A stretch of DNA of 43,390 nt from Sphingomonadales bacterium (GCA_028869175.1 JAGWTB010000014.1:1-43390), one strand, 5' to 3'; shown: positions 7,897 through 16,389, counted from the first letter of the stretch. The notes: a model not told the origin generated them from the letters alone. A program made the numbers and translations.

Positions 7897-9162
7897 TCAT
7901 CCCTTCTTGCCGATCCGGATGTACATGGTCTTGAGCGCCAGCGTGCGCCGCTTCGCGCCCCGGATCGCCATCTCGGCCACGAAGGTTTCCCCGCCGATAA
8001 CCCGCTCGAACGCGATCAGCTGCTCGCCCATGTCGGACGTTCCCGAAGCGCGAACCTGATCCGGGTGAGCGAGCACCAGCGGTAGCCGTGCCCAGTCCGC
8101 CGATGTCACGCCCCGCTGGCCGCGCAGGCGCTCGGCCGCATCGTCGCCATGGAAGCGGATCACATGGCGGACGGCCGAAGGATCGAAGCTGAAATCGTAC
8201 CCCCCCACCGGCAGGCCGGTCAGCTGCTCGATCTCGCCCGCCTGGTCCGATGTCACGCGGCCCATGGTCCGCATCGGGGCCAGTTCGGGCAGGTCCGGAT
8301 TGGGCTCGTAAACCCGCTCGGCATAGCGCCGCGCATCATCCTTGGTGCTGGGCAGCGCGCGATAGGAATTGGCCAGCGCATCGGCCTGGGCATCGGGCAG
8401 GTCACCCATGAAGGCCTTGGCGATCTGGTAATCCCAGGCCCCGATCTTGTTCGCCATCGCCGAAATGATCGGGGCCACGCTCGCCCCCGGTGCATAGTCC
8501 CAGCCTTTTCCGATCCCCACCGGCGCGCCGGTCTTCGGATCGCGTTGCTGCCAGTTCGCCGGCAGCGCCTTGTCCGGATCGCCGCCCAGCCGGCGCACGC
8601 CGGCCAGCGTCCGCGCGCCCACCACATAGCAGGAACAGCCCCAGTCGCTCGGCGGGTAATGCGTGATCCAGAACGGATGGCTCGGCGGCCCGGCCCAGCC
8701 ATTCCATGAAAGGTGCGCCGGGCGCGGCTCCAGGCTGCCGCCGTGGCGATAGACCCAGTACGCGAAGTTTCCCTGGCGAAGCTGCGCCAGGCGTCCGGCT
8801 GCATAGCTGGTATAGGCATTGGTCCGCAGGATCACGCCCACCCGCCAGGCCTCGCCCTTCACGCTGCCTTCACCGGCCCAGCCGGTCCACCCGTTCTTCG
8901 CCACGATCGCGCGGAAGTCGCGGCGGAACTCTTCGATCCCGCGCCCCTCGGCAATCGCCTTGTCGATCGCGGCGGCCAGGTCGCTCAGCAGGTCGGCCTT
9001 CGCCGCCCCCGCCACCATGAAGGCATCGTCGTGCGCCGCGCCCTGCAGATCATCCCACCGGCGTGTCGGCACCTGCCGCCCCAGCTTGCGCCGGAAGAAT
9101 GCAACCTGTTCGGCAAAGGGCTTGCCGAAGACACCGGAAAGGGAACTGGGGTGCTGCGGCAT
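7897..9162 (-). CDS. MuF head morphogenesis protein with C-terminal PBECR-like nuclease domain
   Basis: 421 residues. Residues about 40-190 are the MuF minor-head domain: RDFRAIVAKNGWTGWAG, then TNAYTSYAAGRLAQL, and a Cys pair CSC (176-178) in the PPSDWGCSC turn. This domain is carried inside the capsid near the portal. A separate domain spans about 295-421, with VRHVIRFHGD (331-340), RGQRGVTSADW (347-357) and a final LALKTMYI (408-415). That layout matches the PBECR (phage Barnase-EndoU-colicin E5/D-RelE-like) nucleases known as C-terminal fusions to MuF. The nuclease call comes from pattern recognition and needs a profile search. ATG 9162 has only a weak ribosome site. Confidence 0.87.
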   Translation of the reverse strand: MPQHPSSLSGVFGKPFAEQVAFFRRKLGRQVPTRRWDDLQGAAHDDAFMVAGAAKADLLSDLAAAIDKAIAEGRGIEEFRRDFRAIVAKNGWTGWAGEGSVKGEAWRVGVILRTNAYTSYAAGRLAQLRQGNFAYWVYRHGGSLEPRPAHLSWNGWAGPPSHPFWITHYPPSDWGCSCYVVGARTLAGVRRLGGDPDKALPANWQQRDPKTGAPVGIGKGWDYAPGASVAPIISAMANKIGAWDYQIAKAFMGDLPDAQADALANSYRALPSTKDDARRYAERVYEPNPDLPELAPMRTMGRVTSDQAGEIEQLTGLPVGGYDFSFDPSAVRHVIRFHGDDAAERLRGQRGVTSADWARLPLVLAHPDQVRASGTSDMGEQLIAFERVIGGETFVAEMAIRGAKRRTLALKTMYIRIGKKG

Positions 9163-9169
9163 CGGGCTT

Positions 9170-9337
9170 TCAGGCTCGCGCCTGCCGCCATTGCCGATCC
9201 GGGGTGGCCAGTCGCAGCCGGATTGCCCCCACAGGCCGTTTAAGAGGCCCTAAGAACCCCCTCGGGGGCATCATCCGCCCTCGCGTGGCGCTGGCAGTGC
9301 CCGCAGGGCTTCTGGGGGCGATTTGCGGCATGGTCAT
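9170..9337 (-). CDS. Possible small basic protein between portal and MuF genes
   Basis: 55 residues, Arg/Pro-rich (starts MTMPQIAPRSP, ends RQWRQARA). Its ATG overlaps the portal stop as ATGA and its stop lies 8 bases before the MuF start, so it would fill an otherwise empty 171-bp gap by coupling. Composition is poor for a folded protein, and the DNA holds a short CCCCCGAGGGGG palindrome at 9256-9267, so this may instead be a structured spacer. Weak call. Confidence 0.3.
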   Translation of the reverse strand: MTMPQIAPRSPAGTASATRGRMMPPRGFLGPLKRPVGAIRLRLATPDRQWRQARA

Positions 9338-10935
9338 GTGCCGGCGCTTTCGTCCGCCAGGTCAGACCGTCCGGCAGCCTGTGCCGCCGCCAGTCCTCCG
9401 GCCAGCACGGCGGCCAGTCCGGCGCTGTCCAGTTCGCCATAGGCGCTCGCCAGCATCAGCCGCAGTTCGCCCAGATCGGCCGCCTGCGCCATCATCGTCT
9501 CGATCGTGCCGATCATCTCTTCGGTCGCCGCCACCGCCGGGGTCAGCATGGCGGCGGCGATCTGCTCGGCGGGATGGGCTGGAGAAGGTTTGACCTCGGC
9601 CGATTGCAGCGCGGGCACCGGTGGCACGGGAACGCCCGGCGCAGTCGGCGTGGGTGCCGCTGACGCTGTCGGTGCCGATGCCGGAGCAGGCGCGCCCAGA
9701 ACATCCGATCCCGTTTCAGGTTCGGACAGCCCCAGCTTGTCGCGCACTTCGCTGGCCTGCACCTTCAGCCCCAGCGGCACCAGCGCAGCCAGGCTGTCGG
9801 TCATCTGCTTCAGGTCTTCGCGGTGCGGCCGCGCGATGATCAGCCGGGGATAGCGCTTGGATGGCCCGCGCCGCAGGATGAACCACGGGCGGATCAGATC
9901 GCGGTTGAGCGCCGCCGAGGCCGATTTGCAGTCGGCGGTCTCGATGTCCTCCTGCACCTGCCGGTGCTCCTGGCTCACCGCATGGCCGCCCGCGATCGCG
10001 TCGGTCGTCGTCGTCTGGCCCAGCACCGCCTTCGATACCTGCCGGTCCAGCCAGTCGGCGCGGCGTTCGTACAGCTCGGCCCCGGCGGTAACATTGCCCG
10101 ATTCGATGAACTCCAGCATCATCGACTGCGGGATGATCGCCGCGCAGTCCCCGGCGATATTGGCCACCGCGCGGAACAGCGTTGCCTTGTCTTCCTTGCT
10201 CGCGTCCGCGTGGTACTTGCCCACGCGCACCGGCTGCCCATAGGTCTGGGTAAAGATCGCCCAGTCGCGCTGGGTAAAGGCCTTGAACATCCATGCCCAG
10301 GCCGCCAGTCGGGCGATGCCGCTGCGGATCGGCAGGCCGGACTTGGCCTTGATCTGGGTGTAGATGAACTTGAACGGCTCCAGCGGCTCGGCCTGCGCCG
10401 TGCCATCCACCCCGCCGCGCAGCAGCGGCCGGCGCTGGGTCAGGCGATCAAAGCGGAACCAGCGCGGATCTCGCCACTCCAGCCGGGCGGGCCACCAATT
10501 GCCGTCCGACGTGTCCCAGATGATTTCGGTGAAGCTCACGCCCTTGCCGATGGCATCCAGGATGTCGAACATCTCGTCAGCCAGCTCGTCGCGCTTCAGC
10601 CATTCGCGCACCAGGTCGGCTTCGGCCACGTCGGCGGGATCGTCGCTGGCCGATTCCACCGTCACGTCGATCTGCGCCACGCTGCGCTTGCGGGTCGCCA
10701 GCACGCCGGCATAGTGCAGGTCGCGTTCCTCGATAATTTCCGCCAGCTCGAAATACTGCAGCGGCTCGCCCTGGTCGGCCTCGCGCAGCAGCTCTGCCAG
10801 ACGCACCGGGGTCATGCCATCGGCGGGATAGCCCGCGATCGGCGAACGCACGCCCGCCAGCGTCGGCCCGGCAATATCGCGCGTCAGCAGTTCGCGGCGC
10901 AGCGGGCGGCCATACTGGTCAACCAGCTCGGTCAT
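9334..10935 (-). CDS. Portal protein, DUF935 / Mu gp29-like
   Basis: 533 residues. DUF935 motifs are visible: ELVDQYGRPL at the start, LREADQGEPLQYFELAEIIEERDLHYAGVLATRKRSV split over about 69-105, DAIGKGVSFTEIIW, FKAFTQRDWAIFTQTYGQP, and LGQTTTTDAIAGGHAVSQ. The protein forms the dodecameric DNA channel of the head. The last ~130 residues are Ala/Pro-rich and helical. AAGGA precedes ATG 10935. It is flanked by terminase large subunit and MuF genes as in Mu. Confidence 0.92.
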   Translation of the reverse strand: MTELVDQYGRPLRRELLTRDIAGPTLAGVRSPIAGYPADGMTPVRLAELLREADQGEPLQYFELAEIIEERDLHYAGVLATRKRSVAQIDVTVESASDDPADVAEADLVREWLKRDELADEMFDILDAIGKGVSFTEIIWDTSDGNWWPARLEWRDPRWFRFDRLTQRRPLLRGGVDGTAQAEPLEPFKFIYTQIKAKSGLPIRSGIARLAAWAWMFKAFTQRDWAIFTQTYGQPVRVGKYHADASKEDKATLFRAVANIAGDCAAIIPQSMMLEFIESGNVTAGAELYERRADWLDRQVSKAVLGQTTTTDAIAGGHAVSQEHRQVQEDIETADCKSASAALNRDLIRPWFILRRGPSKRYPRLIIARPHREDLKQMTDSLAALVPLGLKVQASEVRDKLGLSEPETGSDVLGAPAPASAPTASAAPTPTAPGVPVPPVPALQSAEVKPSPAHPAEQIAAAMLTPAVAATEEMIGTIETMMAQAADLGELRLMLASAYGELDSAGLAAVLAGGLAAAQAAGRSDLADESAGT

Positions 10936-10961
10936 GATGGGATTCCTTGCAATGTCATGGA

Positions 10962-12680
10962 TCAGAAGCCCCCGCGCACGAAGGCACCCAGCGGCGCGCG
11001 GTAGGGGTTCGCCGCAAAGCCGGGATCGTCGCCATCATCCGGGCTGTCCCAGCCATCGCCCATGCCCCGGCTGACCGGCTCATAGCCATATTCCACCGCG
11101 CCCTGGCGCGATGCGAAAAACGCCAGCATCCCGGCAATGCCGGTGTCGCCGTGGCGCATGTGGCCATCGCTGCCCGGATAGCGCAGATCGTCGGGCACCT
11201 TGATCACCCCGCCGACATATTGCAGCGCCTGGTGATCGCGGACCACGTCGTCATCGGTGGCGATCTCCACCGTCTCGTCGCCAAAGGCGTCGACATAGGG
11301 CGTGCCGTTCTGGCGGTACCACTCCTGGCTCAGCTTGATCTCGCTGATCCGTTCGCCCCACTTCTGCGCGGCAACCTCGGCCAGGTATGCGCCGTTGCCG
11401 GTGGCATCCAGCGCGCCGTGCCCGAAGCGCGGCAGCCGCTCGCCAACGAAGAACAGGATTTGCTTCTGGGTCTCGAACGGCACGTTGCGCATTTCGATCA
11501 CCAGCTTCCAGCGCCGGTGCAGGTCCGCCCCCAGCTCCTGGATGACCAGGTCCGAACCGTCGCCGCTGCGCGCGAAGTCCAGCCCGAAGTCATGGCGATA
11601 CCGCTGATCCAGCGCCGCCAGGCGCGGGCCGATCTCGCGCTTCAGCCATTCATCGACCAGCGCGTTGCGCAGCGCCTTCTCGGCAACCTTGAATGCGTCG
11701 GGCAGGAAATAGCGCACCACGATGGGCCCGGCCTGCGCCGCCCGTTCGATCACCACGCGCGGCATGGCTGCGCCCACCGCATCGGATGGGATCGCGTCCA
11801 GCTCCTGGTGCATCTGCGCGGTGCGCGTGCCGTAGGCGGAACGGATTTTCGCTTCCCAGGCAAGCTCTGCCTCGGCTGACCAGGTGCGGCCCTTCATCAG
11901 GCAGACCCGGCGGAACAGCCCGTTGGTCACCGCTTCCTGGAAGGGGATGAAATGGACGTTGAAGCCGTTCTTGCCGGCCAGCGCTTCGCTGCACAGTTCC
12001 TCGAACGGGTTCAGCATCCCGTTGGGCGATGAAATCACCCTGATCTTGCCGCCCCAGATCAGCAGCGCGTTCACCGCGTCGATCACCGCGCGCACATCGT
12101 TGTGGAACGCGGCCTCGTCGATCACCACCACGCCCTGCAGGCCGCGAATGTTCTCGGGCCGGCTCGACAGCGCTTCTACGCGAAAGCCGCTGGCAAAGCG
12201 GACGCGGAACGCGCTGATATCGCGGGTGGTGCCGTCCTCGCGCTCGTCGGCGAAGACGAACTCCTCGATCTCGGCCAGCTCCTTCGCCACCGTCTTGGCG
12301 AAGTGGGCGACATAGCCGATGAATTCGCGGCCCTTGTCCTTCGTGTCCCCGATGTAGAACACGTTGTCGCCGCCGGCTGACCGCGCTGCCGCCGCGATCA
12401 GGGTATCGTCCAGCGCCTCGGCAAAGGTGATGCCGGTGCGGCGGCCTTTCTTCGCGATCTTGAGATCGCTGGGATCGTCCACCCACTCGCGCTGGTGCTT
12501 CATCAGCACCCCTTCGGCCAGCGGGTCCAGGTCCTCGGGGATTTCCGCGCCGCGCGTGAACTCGGCCGGCAGCAGCGCCGGATCGCGCGGCAGGACAACG
12601 TCCAGCCCCTGCGGGCTGCTGGCCAGCACCGTCGCCATCGCCGCCCCGGCCGCGACGGCCTTCTTGAACGCGCCGGTCAT
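10962..12680 (-). CDS. Terminase large subunit, Mu gp28-like
   Basis: 572 residues. ATPase: KKGRRTGITF (about 77-86) is the Walker A-like segment and GVVVIDEAAFH (183-193) the Walker B with catalytic Glu, followed by the coupling segment IRVISSPNG. Nuclease (RNase H fold): FGLDFARSGDGSDLV carries the first Asp, with LDATGNGAYLAE later. It packages phage DNA by headful cutting from inserted copies. The start overlaps the stop of the preceding small gene. It lies in the Mu order, just before the portal gene. Confidence 0.93.
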   Translation of the reverse strand: MTGAFKKAVAAGAAMATVLASSPQGLDVVLPRDPALLPAEFTRGAEIPEDLDPLAEGVLMKHQREWVDDPSDLKIAKKGRRTGITFAEALDDTLIAAAARSAGGDNVFYIGDTKDKGREFIGYVAHFAKTVAKELAEIEEFVFADEREDGTTRDISAFRVRFASGFRVEALSSRPENIRGLQGVVVIDEAAFHNDVRAVIDAVNALLIWGGKIRVISSPNGMLNPFEELCSEALAGKNGFNVHFIPFQEAVTNGLFRRVCLMKGRTWSAEAELAWEAKIRSAYGTRTAQMHQELDAIPSDAVGAAMPRVVIERAAQAGPIVVRYFLPDAFKVAEKALRNALVDEWLKREIGPRLAALDQRYRHDFGLDFARSGDGSDLVIQELGADLHRRWKLVIEMRNVPFETQKQILFFVGERLPRFGHGALDATGNGAYLAEVAAQKWGERISEIKLSQEWYRQNGTPYVDAFGDETVEIATDDDVVRDHQALQYVGGVIKVPDDLRYPGSDGHMRHGDTGIAGMLAFFASRQGAVEYGYEPVSRGMGDGWDSPDDGDDPGFAANPYRAPLGAFVRGGF

Positions 12681-12961
12681 GTACCTTTGACCTTGATCGA
12701 CATGCTGGCCTTGCAGCTCGTGATGGTCACCTTGCCGTTCTTCGGCTTGGAGAAGTGCACGACCAGTCGCCAGCCGTTCGGATAATCGGCCCGCACACGG
12801 GTGAGAAAGCCACGGCTATCCCGCCAGCCCAGCAAGGTGTCGGGCTGGTCGCCAGCGCCGACCGGCATCAACTCGTGCAGCGAATCCCGCGCCGCAGCGG
12901 CATCCAGCTCGTGGCAAGATGTGCGCGGGCGCTTTGCGCGCCTGGTCGCAGCCCGGGTCAT
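12677..12961 (-). CDS. Small phage protein of unknown function
   Basis: 94 residues. The basic N-terminus (residues 2-14) is followed by a compact strand-rich end (GWRLVVHFSKPKNGKVTITSC). It overlaps the previous gene by ATGA and the terminase gene by 4 bases, so it belongs to the packaging operon. I recognise no family. The basic start could bind nucleic acid, which is speculation. Confidence 0.65.
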   Translation of the reverse strand: MTRAATRRAKRPRTSCHELDAAAARDSLHELMPVGAGDQPDTLLGWRDSRGFLTRVRADYPNGWRLVVHFSKPKNGKVTITSCKASMSIKVKGT

Positions 12962-13185
12962 GGCCGCCCCTTCCGGATCAGCGCCTGCACCTCTTCGCCC
13001 AGCCGGGTCAGCACGTCATACCGGTTCGCGGTGGTGAACAGCCCGCGCGCCCACAGCGCATGTTTCAGCGGCCAGTAGCCCGGCCCATAGACCAGCTTGC
13101 CATCGCGCACCGCGCGGTACTGCGCGGGGGACAGCCTGGGCAGCAGCGCTTCGGCTTCGCCTGGCACGGGCGCGGTGGCGCTCAT
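12958..13185 (-). CDS. Small phage protein, possible winged-helix fold
   Basis: 75 residues: a helix around LSPAQYRAVRDGKL, then YWPLKHALWARGLFTTANRYDVLTRLGEEVQALI. The end reads like the recognition helix and wing of small winged-helix proteins. It lies between the terminase small-subunit gene and another small ORF, with 4-base overlaps on both sides. No family is recognised; a role in packaging is suggested only by position. Confidence 0.65.
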   Translation of the reverse strand: MSATAPVPGEAEALLPRLSPAQYRAVRDGKLVYGPGYWPLKHALWARGLFTTANRYDVLTRLGEEVQALIRKGRP

Positions 13186-13841
13186 ACGCCAAGGCCCAGC
13201 ACGCCGCGCCGGATCGCGGCGATGCGATCCGCGCCAAGCCCGGCCTCGCTGGCGATTTTCTCCACCTGCGCGGCAGCTTCGGCATTGGCCCGCTCGGTTG
13301 CGGCCAGCGCGGCAGCAGCGGCGGCGGCGCGCTCTTCGTCGGCCTGCTTGTCCTTCTTGTCGCGGCGCAGGGCCTCGGCCTCGCGCAGCGCCGTGGTGCT
13401 GATCCGGTTGATCGCCAGCGTTGCCGCGTTCAGCAACTTGGGATCGGGGGTTTCTTCGTCCATCATCATCGACAGGACCTGGTGCTTCAGCAGCTCGGTC
13501 ATGACGATCATCGTGTCGCTGCGATTGCCGTCCGGGATGCGGCTGACGACAACGTCGGTGATCTGGCGGGTGGCCTCCAGCTTGCGCACCGTGATCGCCG
13601 TGCGCACCGAATAGCGCGAAAACGCCCCCTTGCTGACCGAAGGGATGCCGTGGTCCGCCAGCATGGCGTTGAACTGCCGCAGTATCTCCGTCTGCGGCAG
13701 GTTGCGTTCGCGCAGCGCGGTATTCGCCCAGGCAATCGCCTCGTCGGCCTGCTCGGGCAGCATGTCGATCGACGACAGCCGGCCGCGCCCTTCGCGGCGG
13801 CTCCTGGTGCTTTCCTGATCGCTGCCCGCAGCCATGGTCAC
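13182..13841 (-). CDS. Terminase small subunit, DUF3486 / Mu gp27-like
   Basis: 219 residues. The DUF3486 pattern is visible: RGRLSSIDMLPEQADEAI, then LPQTEILRQFNAMLADHGI and SVSKGAFSRYSVR (helix-turn-helix), then a long helical section and an Ala/Glu-rich coiled coil (about 160-205). It would recognise phage DNA for packaging. ATG 13841 overlaps the gp26-like stop by ATGA; ATG 13835 is a possible alternative. Confidence 0.88.
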   Translation of the reverse strand: MTMAAGSDQESTRSRREGRGRLSSIDMLPEQADEAIAWANTALRERNLPQTEILRQFNAMLADHGIPSVSKGAFSRYSVRTAITVRKLEATRQITDVVVSRIPDGNRSDTMIVMTELLKHQVLSMMMDEETPDPKLLNAATLAINRISTTALREAEALRRDKKDKQADEERAAAAAAALAATERANAEAAAQVEKIASEAGLGADRIAAIRRGVLGLGV

Positions 13842-14152
13842 ACCGCGTCAGCCGGCGTGGTCACACCGTGGATCAGCGCGCGCCGCTCCACATGGTTGCG
13901 CCCGCTGGCCGTGATCGTCGCGATGGTCACCCGGCCAAGCCCCGGCATATCCGACCGGCGCAGGTTGACCGCGCCCATGCCTTCCAGCCAGTCAAGCTGG
14001 GTTTCCACCCATTCGATCGGGCGGCGCGGCACCAGGCCGTCGATCAGCCGGGCGATGGACAGGCTGTTGAGCGAGGCATCGCGCTGCGCGGCCAGTTCGG
14101 CCAGGATCGCCAGCCGTGCATCTTCCTGGCACTTCTGTTCATAACTGCTCAT
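13838..14152 (-). CDS. Winged-helix protein, Mu gp26-like
   Basis: 104 residues: DARLAILAELAAQRDASLNS, then RRPIEWVETQLDWLEGMGAV and RVTIATITASGRNHVERRAL with a final HGVTTP. This matches the small winged-helix proteins found next to the terminase small subunit in Mu-like phages. The exact role is unknown. It overlaps both neighbours by 4 bases. Confidence 0.8.
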   Translation of the reverse strand: MSSYEQKCQEDARLAILAELAAQRDASLNSLSIARLIDGLVPRRPIEWVETQLDWLEGMGAVNLRRSDMPGLGRVTIATITASGRNHVERRALIHGVTTPADAV

Positions 14153-14505
14153 CGGTCGGCCCTCAAAAAATCGTCGATCCGGGTGGTGGTGCGGCAGACG
14201 ATGTCCAGTTCCTTACTCATCCCGGTGATCTTGTGGGAAAGCGCGGACAGATCGTCCTTCGTCGGCAGGTGCCGCATGTCGTCTTCCACGCGCTGCAACC
14301 GCCGGTCATGTTCCTTGAGGTTCTCGCGGTGCCGGTCGCACCGGTCGTTCTGTTCCTTGATCAGCGCCTCGACCTGCTCGTTGGTCTCGTCGATGCGCTT
14401 GTTCGTGTCGCGCGCCGGGCGGCTGATCCACAGCCAGAGGGCGTTGGCGATGCCGATGGTCAGGGCGAACAGGGAAAACCACTGGTTGAGACTGGCGATG
14501 CTCAC
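14149..14505 (-). CDS. DUF2730 / Mu gp25-like membrane-anchored coiled-coil protein
   Basis: 118 residues from GTG 14505, which overlaps the TGA of the DksA-like gene (GTGA). The longer upstream frame is rejected because it runs through that gene. An N-terminal transmembrane helix (about 6-24, FSLFALTIGIANALWLWI) is followed by a charged coiled coil (30-100) with heptad spacing. It matches the DUF2730 family encoded by Mu-like phages between lysis and packaging genes. Confidence 0.82.
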   Translation of the reverse strand: MSIASLNQWFSLFALTIGIANALWLWISRPARDTNKRIDETNEQVEALIKEQNDRCDRHRENLKEHDRRLQRVEDDMRHLPTKDDLSALSHKITGMSKELDIVCRTTTRIDDFLRADR

Positions 14506-14717
14506 AGGCGTTCTTTCTCGAATTGGGTCTGACAGCCGATGCAGCGTTCGGCGGAAGGAATCGCCGCACGGCGCGCGGGGTTGATCGGCTCGTCGCAGAC
14601 GATGCAGCGATCCTCGCCCGCGCCCTCCAGCGCTGCCCGGATGCGCGCGATCGCGGTGTCGCGCTCCAGCGAGACAACGGCTTCGCCTGCCTCGATCTGG
14701 CGTTCGGAGATGTTCAT
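14502..14717 (-). CDS. DksA/TraR-type zinc finger protein, Mu gp24-like
   Basis: 71 residues with a four-Cys zinc site: Cys38-x2-Cys41 and Cys59-x2-Cys62 in RCIVCDEPI and ERCIGCQTQFEKE. The helical N-terminus has the size of TraR-like short DksA homologues, which bind the RNA polymerase secondary channel. It is placed as in Mu and may tune host transcription in the late phase. It overlaps the Rz gene and gp25-like gene by 4 bases. Confidence 0.85.
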   Translation of the reverse strand: MNISERQIEAGEAVVSLERDTAIARIRAALEGAGEDRCIVCDEPINPARRAAIPSAERCIGCQTQFEKERL

Positions 14718-15298
14718 GATCCGATGCGGTCCAGCGCCGCCGCCCAGTCATGGGCCGCCTTCAGCCGCACCGTATTCTCCACCATGGTGTCGAAATCGGC
14801 CCGGCTCAGCATCACCGCGTCAGGAAGGACGGCAGCTTCACCGGGTCGGTCAGCGCCTTGGGCAGGCTCACCCGGGGCGGCGGCAAGGGCTGTGCAGCTT
14901 CGACCCGCAACGGGGCCTGCGCGCATCCGGCGAGCGTAGTCAGCAGCAAGAGTGCGAGCATCGGCAAGATCGGCTTGCGCATTGCGGTCGGTCCTTTCGG
15001 CAATGGATTGATAGCGGGCTTCGGCTTCGGCACGCGCGGCAGCGGCCAGCGCGGCGGCCTGTGCCTGCGCGGCGTGATAGGCAGTGCGGTCACCGGCACG
15101 GCCCTGCTGCTCGGCCGCCAGCGCATGGCGCGTGGCATCGCGCGCCGCCTGTGCCTGCTTGCGCCCCTGGCACTGGCCATTGGCGATCAGCAGCAGCGCC
15201 AGGCACGCTGCCTGCCACGGGTGGCGCGCGATCAGGCCCAGCCCGCGCCCGATCCATGAAAACACATGGCCCAGCACGATGCGGTACAGCGGCATCAC
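14714..15298 (-). CDS. i-spanin (Rz-like)
   Basis: 194 residues. One N-terminal transmembrane helix (about 26-42, HPWQAACLALLLIANG) is followed by a long Ala/Gln/Glu/Arg-rich coiled-coil periplasmic part. This topology, a nested lipoprotein gene in another frame and the adjacent holin and endolysin genes identify it as the inner-membrane half of the spanin that fuses inner and outer membranes at lysis. ATG 15298 or 15295 are both possible starts. Confidence 0.82.
   Translation of the reverse strand: MMPLYRIVLGHVFSWIGRGLGLIARHPWQAACLALLLIANGQCQGRKQAQAARDATRHALAAEQQGRAGDRTAYHAAQAQAAALAAAARAEAEARYQSIAERTDRNAQADLADARTLAADYARRMRAGPVAGRSCTALAAAPGEPAQGADRPGEAAVLPDAVMLSRADFDTMVENTVRLKAAHDWAAALDRIGS
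14812..14982 (-). CDS. o-spanin lipoprotein (Rz1-like), nested inside Rz
   Basis: A 56-residue ORF in a different frame, wholly within the Rz gene. It has a signal peptide MRKPILPMLALLLLTTLAGC with lipobox LAGC (Cys20 lipidated). A short Pro-rich mature part follows (PLPPPRVSLPKALTDP). This is the classical Rz1 layout. AAAGGA lies upstream of ATG 14982. It would pair with Rz to span the periplasm. Confidence 0.85.
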   Translation of the reverse strand: MRKPILPMLALLLLTTLAGCAQAPLRVEAAQPLPPPRVSLPKALTDPVKLPSFLTR

Positions 15299-15672
15299 AG
15301 CGCCCCCTCCTGATCCGATGCTGGCCCGGACGATGGCCCAGATGCTGACGACAGATCAGGCACGGCACCGCGCAAGGCCCGCTCGGCCGGCGATGGTGAC
15401 ATGCGGTCCATGATGTCGCGCGCCAGCTGCTGCGCTTCGCCCACCTGCTCACGGTCAAACCGGTTGTCGCGGCTGCCCACCGCGTAACCGACCCAGCCGG
15501 TCACGACGATGGCCGTCGCCAGCGACTGGAAAAAATCGTTGCTGGCCAGCGCCGGCTTCAGCGCCACCAGCAGCAGGATCATGGTCGTCTGCAGGAACAG
15601 CGCCAGCGAATACCAGCCGCGCTGGTCCGGCCAGCCGGGCCCGAACCTGCGAAGACCTTCCCAGAAGGACAT
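15295..15672 (-). CDS. Holin-like membrane protein
   Basis: 125 residues from ATG 15672 (AGGGG upstream; GTG 15678 is less well placed). Two hydrophobic segments, about 22-40 (YSLALFLQTTMILLLVALKP) and 50-66 (LATAIVVTGWVGYAVG), precede a polar C-terminus. Size, topology and position between endolysin and spanins fit a holin that permeabilises the inner membrane. The family was not identified. It overlaps Rz by 4 bases. Confidence 0.72.
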   Translation of the reverse strand: MSFWEGLRRFGPGWPDQRGWYSLALFLQTTMILLLVALKPALASNDFFQSLATAIVVTGWVGYAVGSRDNRFDREQVGEAQQLARDIMDRMSPSPAERALRGAVPDLSSASGPSSGPASDQEGAL

Positions 15673-15681
15673 GCGCACCCC

Positions 15682-16305
15682 TCAGCGGCCAAGATCGTTC
15701 GCGCGGTTCAGCCATCCGGCCAGGAACCGCTTTTGCGACGGGTTGCGGAACACGATGGCGCGGTAGCGTTCGGCCGCCGCCTCGCGGTAAGCGGTCACCA
15801 TCGCCTGCACGCCCATCGACGGGAACTGCGCCACCCAGCGGATCGCCAGGTCGGTCGTGCCGCCCCTGATCCCGTCCACCGGCATCAGCGGCGGCTTGGT
15901 CGCCGATTTAGGCGCGCGCGCCAGGCAATCGTTCACCGCCCGCTGCAGCAGCTTCACCGCGCTGCTGCGCCCGCCGTTCACGGCCTGGTCAAACACCATT
16001 TCGCCCAGCGGCGGCGGCAGGCTTTCCGCCCCCACTTTCTGCCAGAAGCACTGGTGATAGATCGCGGCGGCATCGTCACGGCTCAGCCTGCGAATATCGG
16101 CCCCGTCGATATCGCCATCCATATCCAGATCGAAGTCGAGCTTGCCGTCGCCGTCGCCGTCGAACGCGCCTTCGCTGGCCAGGAACCGCAGCGATATGCC
16201 GAAATTCGTTGCCCCGCCGTGATCGCGCGGATCATCGACAAAGCCGCCCTCGGTCTTGAGCAGCTTGACAACCGCCGCGCTGTACCGGGCTGAATAGCCA
16301 GCCAT
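15682..16305 (-). CDS. Endolysin, glycoside hydrolase 108 N-acetylmuramidase, with EF-hand-like insert
   Basis: 207 residues from ATG 16305 (GAGGAGG upstream; the longer frame lacks a ribosome site). Catalytic Glu19 lies in the GH108 motif TEGGFVDDPRDHGGATNFGI (18-37). The C-terminal peptidoglycan-binding helices follow (VFDQAVNGG near 113). There is no signal peptide, so export should depend on the holin. Residues 49-70 form an acidic insert with a full EF-hand loop: Asp59, Asp61, Asp63-Gly, Ile66, Asp70. This suggests calcium binding. The gene opens the lysis cassette after the Mor-type activator. Confidence 0.9.
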   Translation of the reverse strand: MAGYSARYSAAVVKLLKTEGGFVDDPRDHGGATNFGISLRFLASEGAFDGDGDGKLDFDLDMDGDIDGADIRRLSRDDAAAIYHQCFWQKVGAESLPPPLGEMVFDQAVNGGRSSAVKLLQRAVNDCLARAPKSATKPPLMPVDGIRGGTTDLAIRWVAQFPSMGVQAMVTAYREAAAERYRAIVFRNPSQKRFLAGWLNRANDLGR

Positions 16306-16323
16306 GATAACCTCCTCGAAAGG

Positions 16324-16349
16324 CTGGAAACGCAAGGCAAGCGTTCCAG
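16324..16349 (-). promoter_or_regulatory. Imperfect inverted repeat upstream of the lysis genes (candidate Mor-type activator site)
   Basis: On the reverse strand CTGGAACGC and GCGTTTCCAG face each other across 7 bases, differing by one inserted T. The repeat lies 19 bases before the endolysin start, in the first gap after the Mor gene. In Mu, Mor and C bind short dyads at middle and late promoters. This could be such a site or a hairpin in the leader. Confidence 0.35.
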
Positions 16350-16389
16350 CGAACAGGGAGGACAGTGGTCTGTTGTGTGGGGGGAAACT

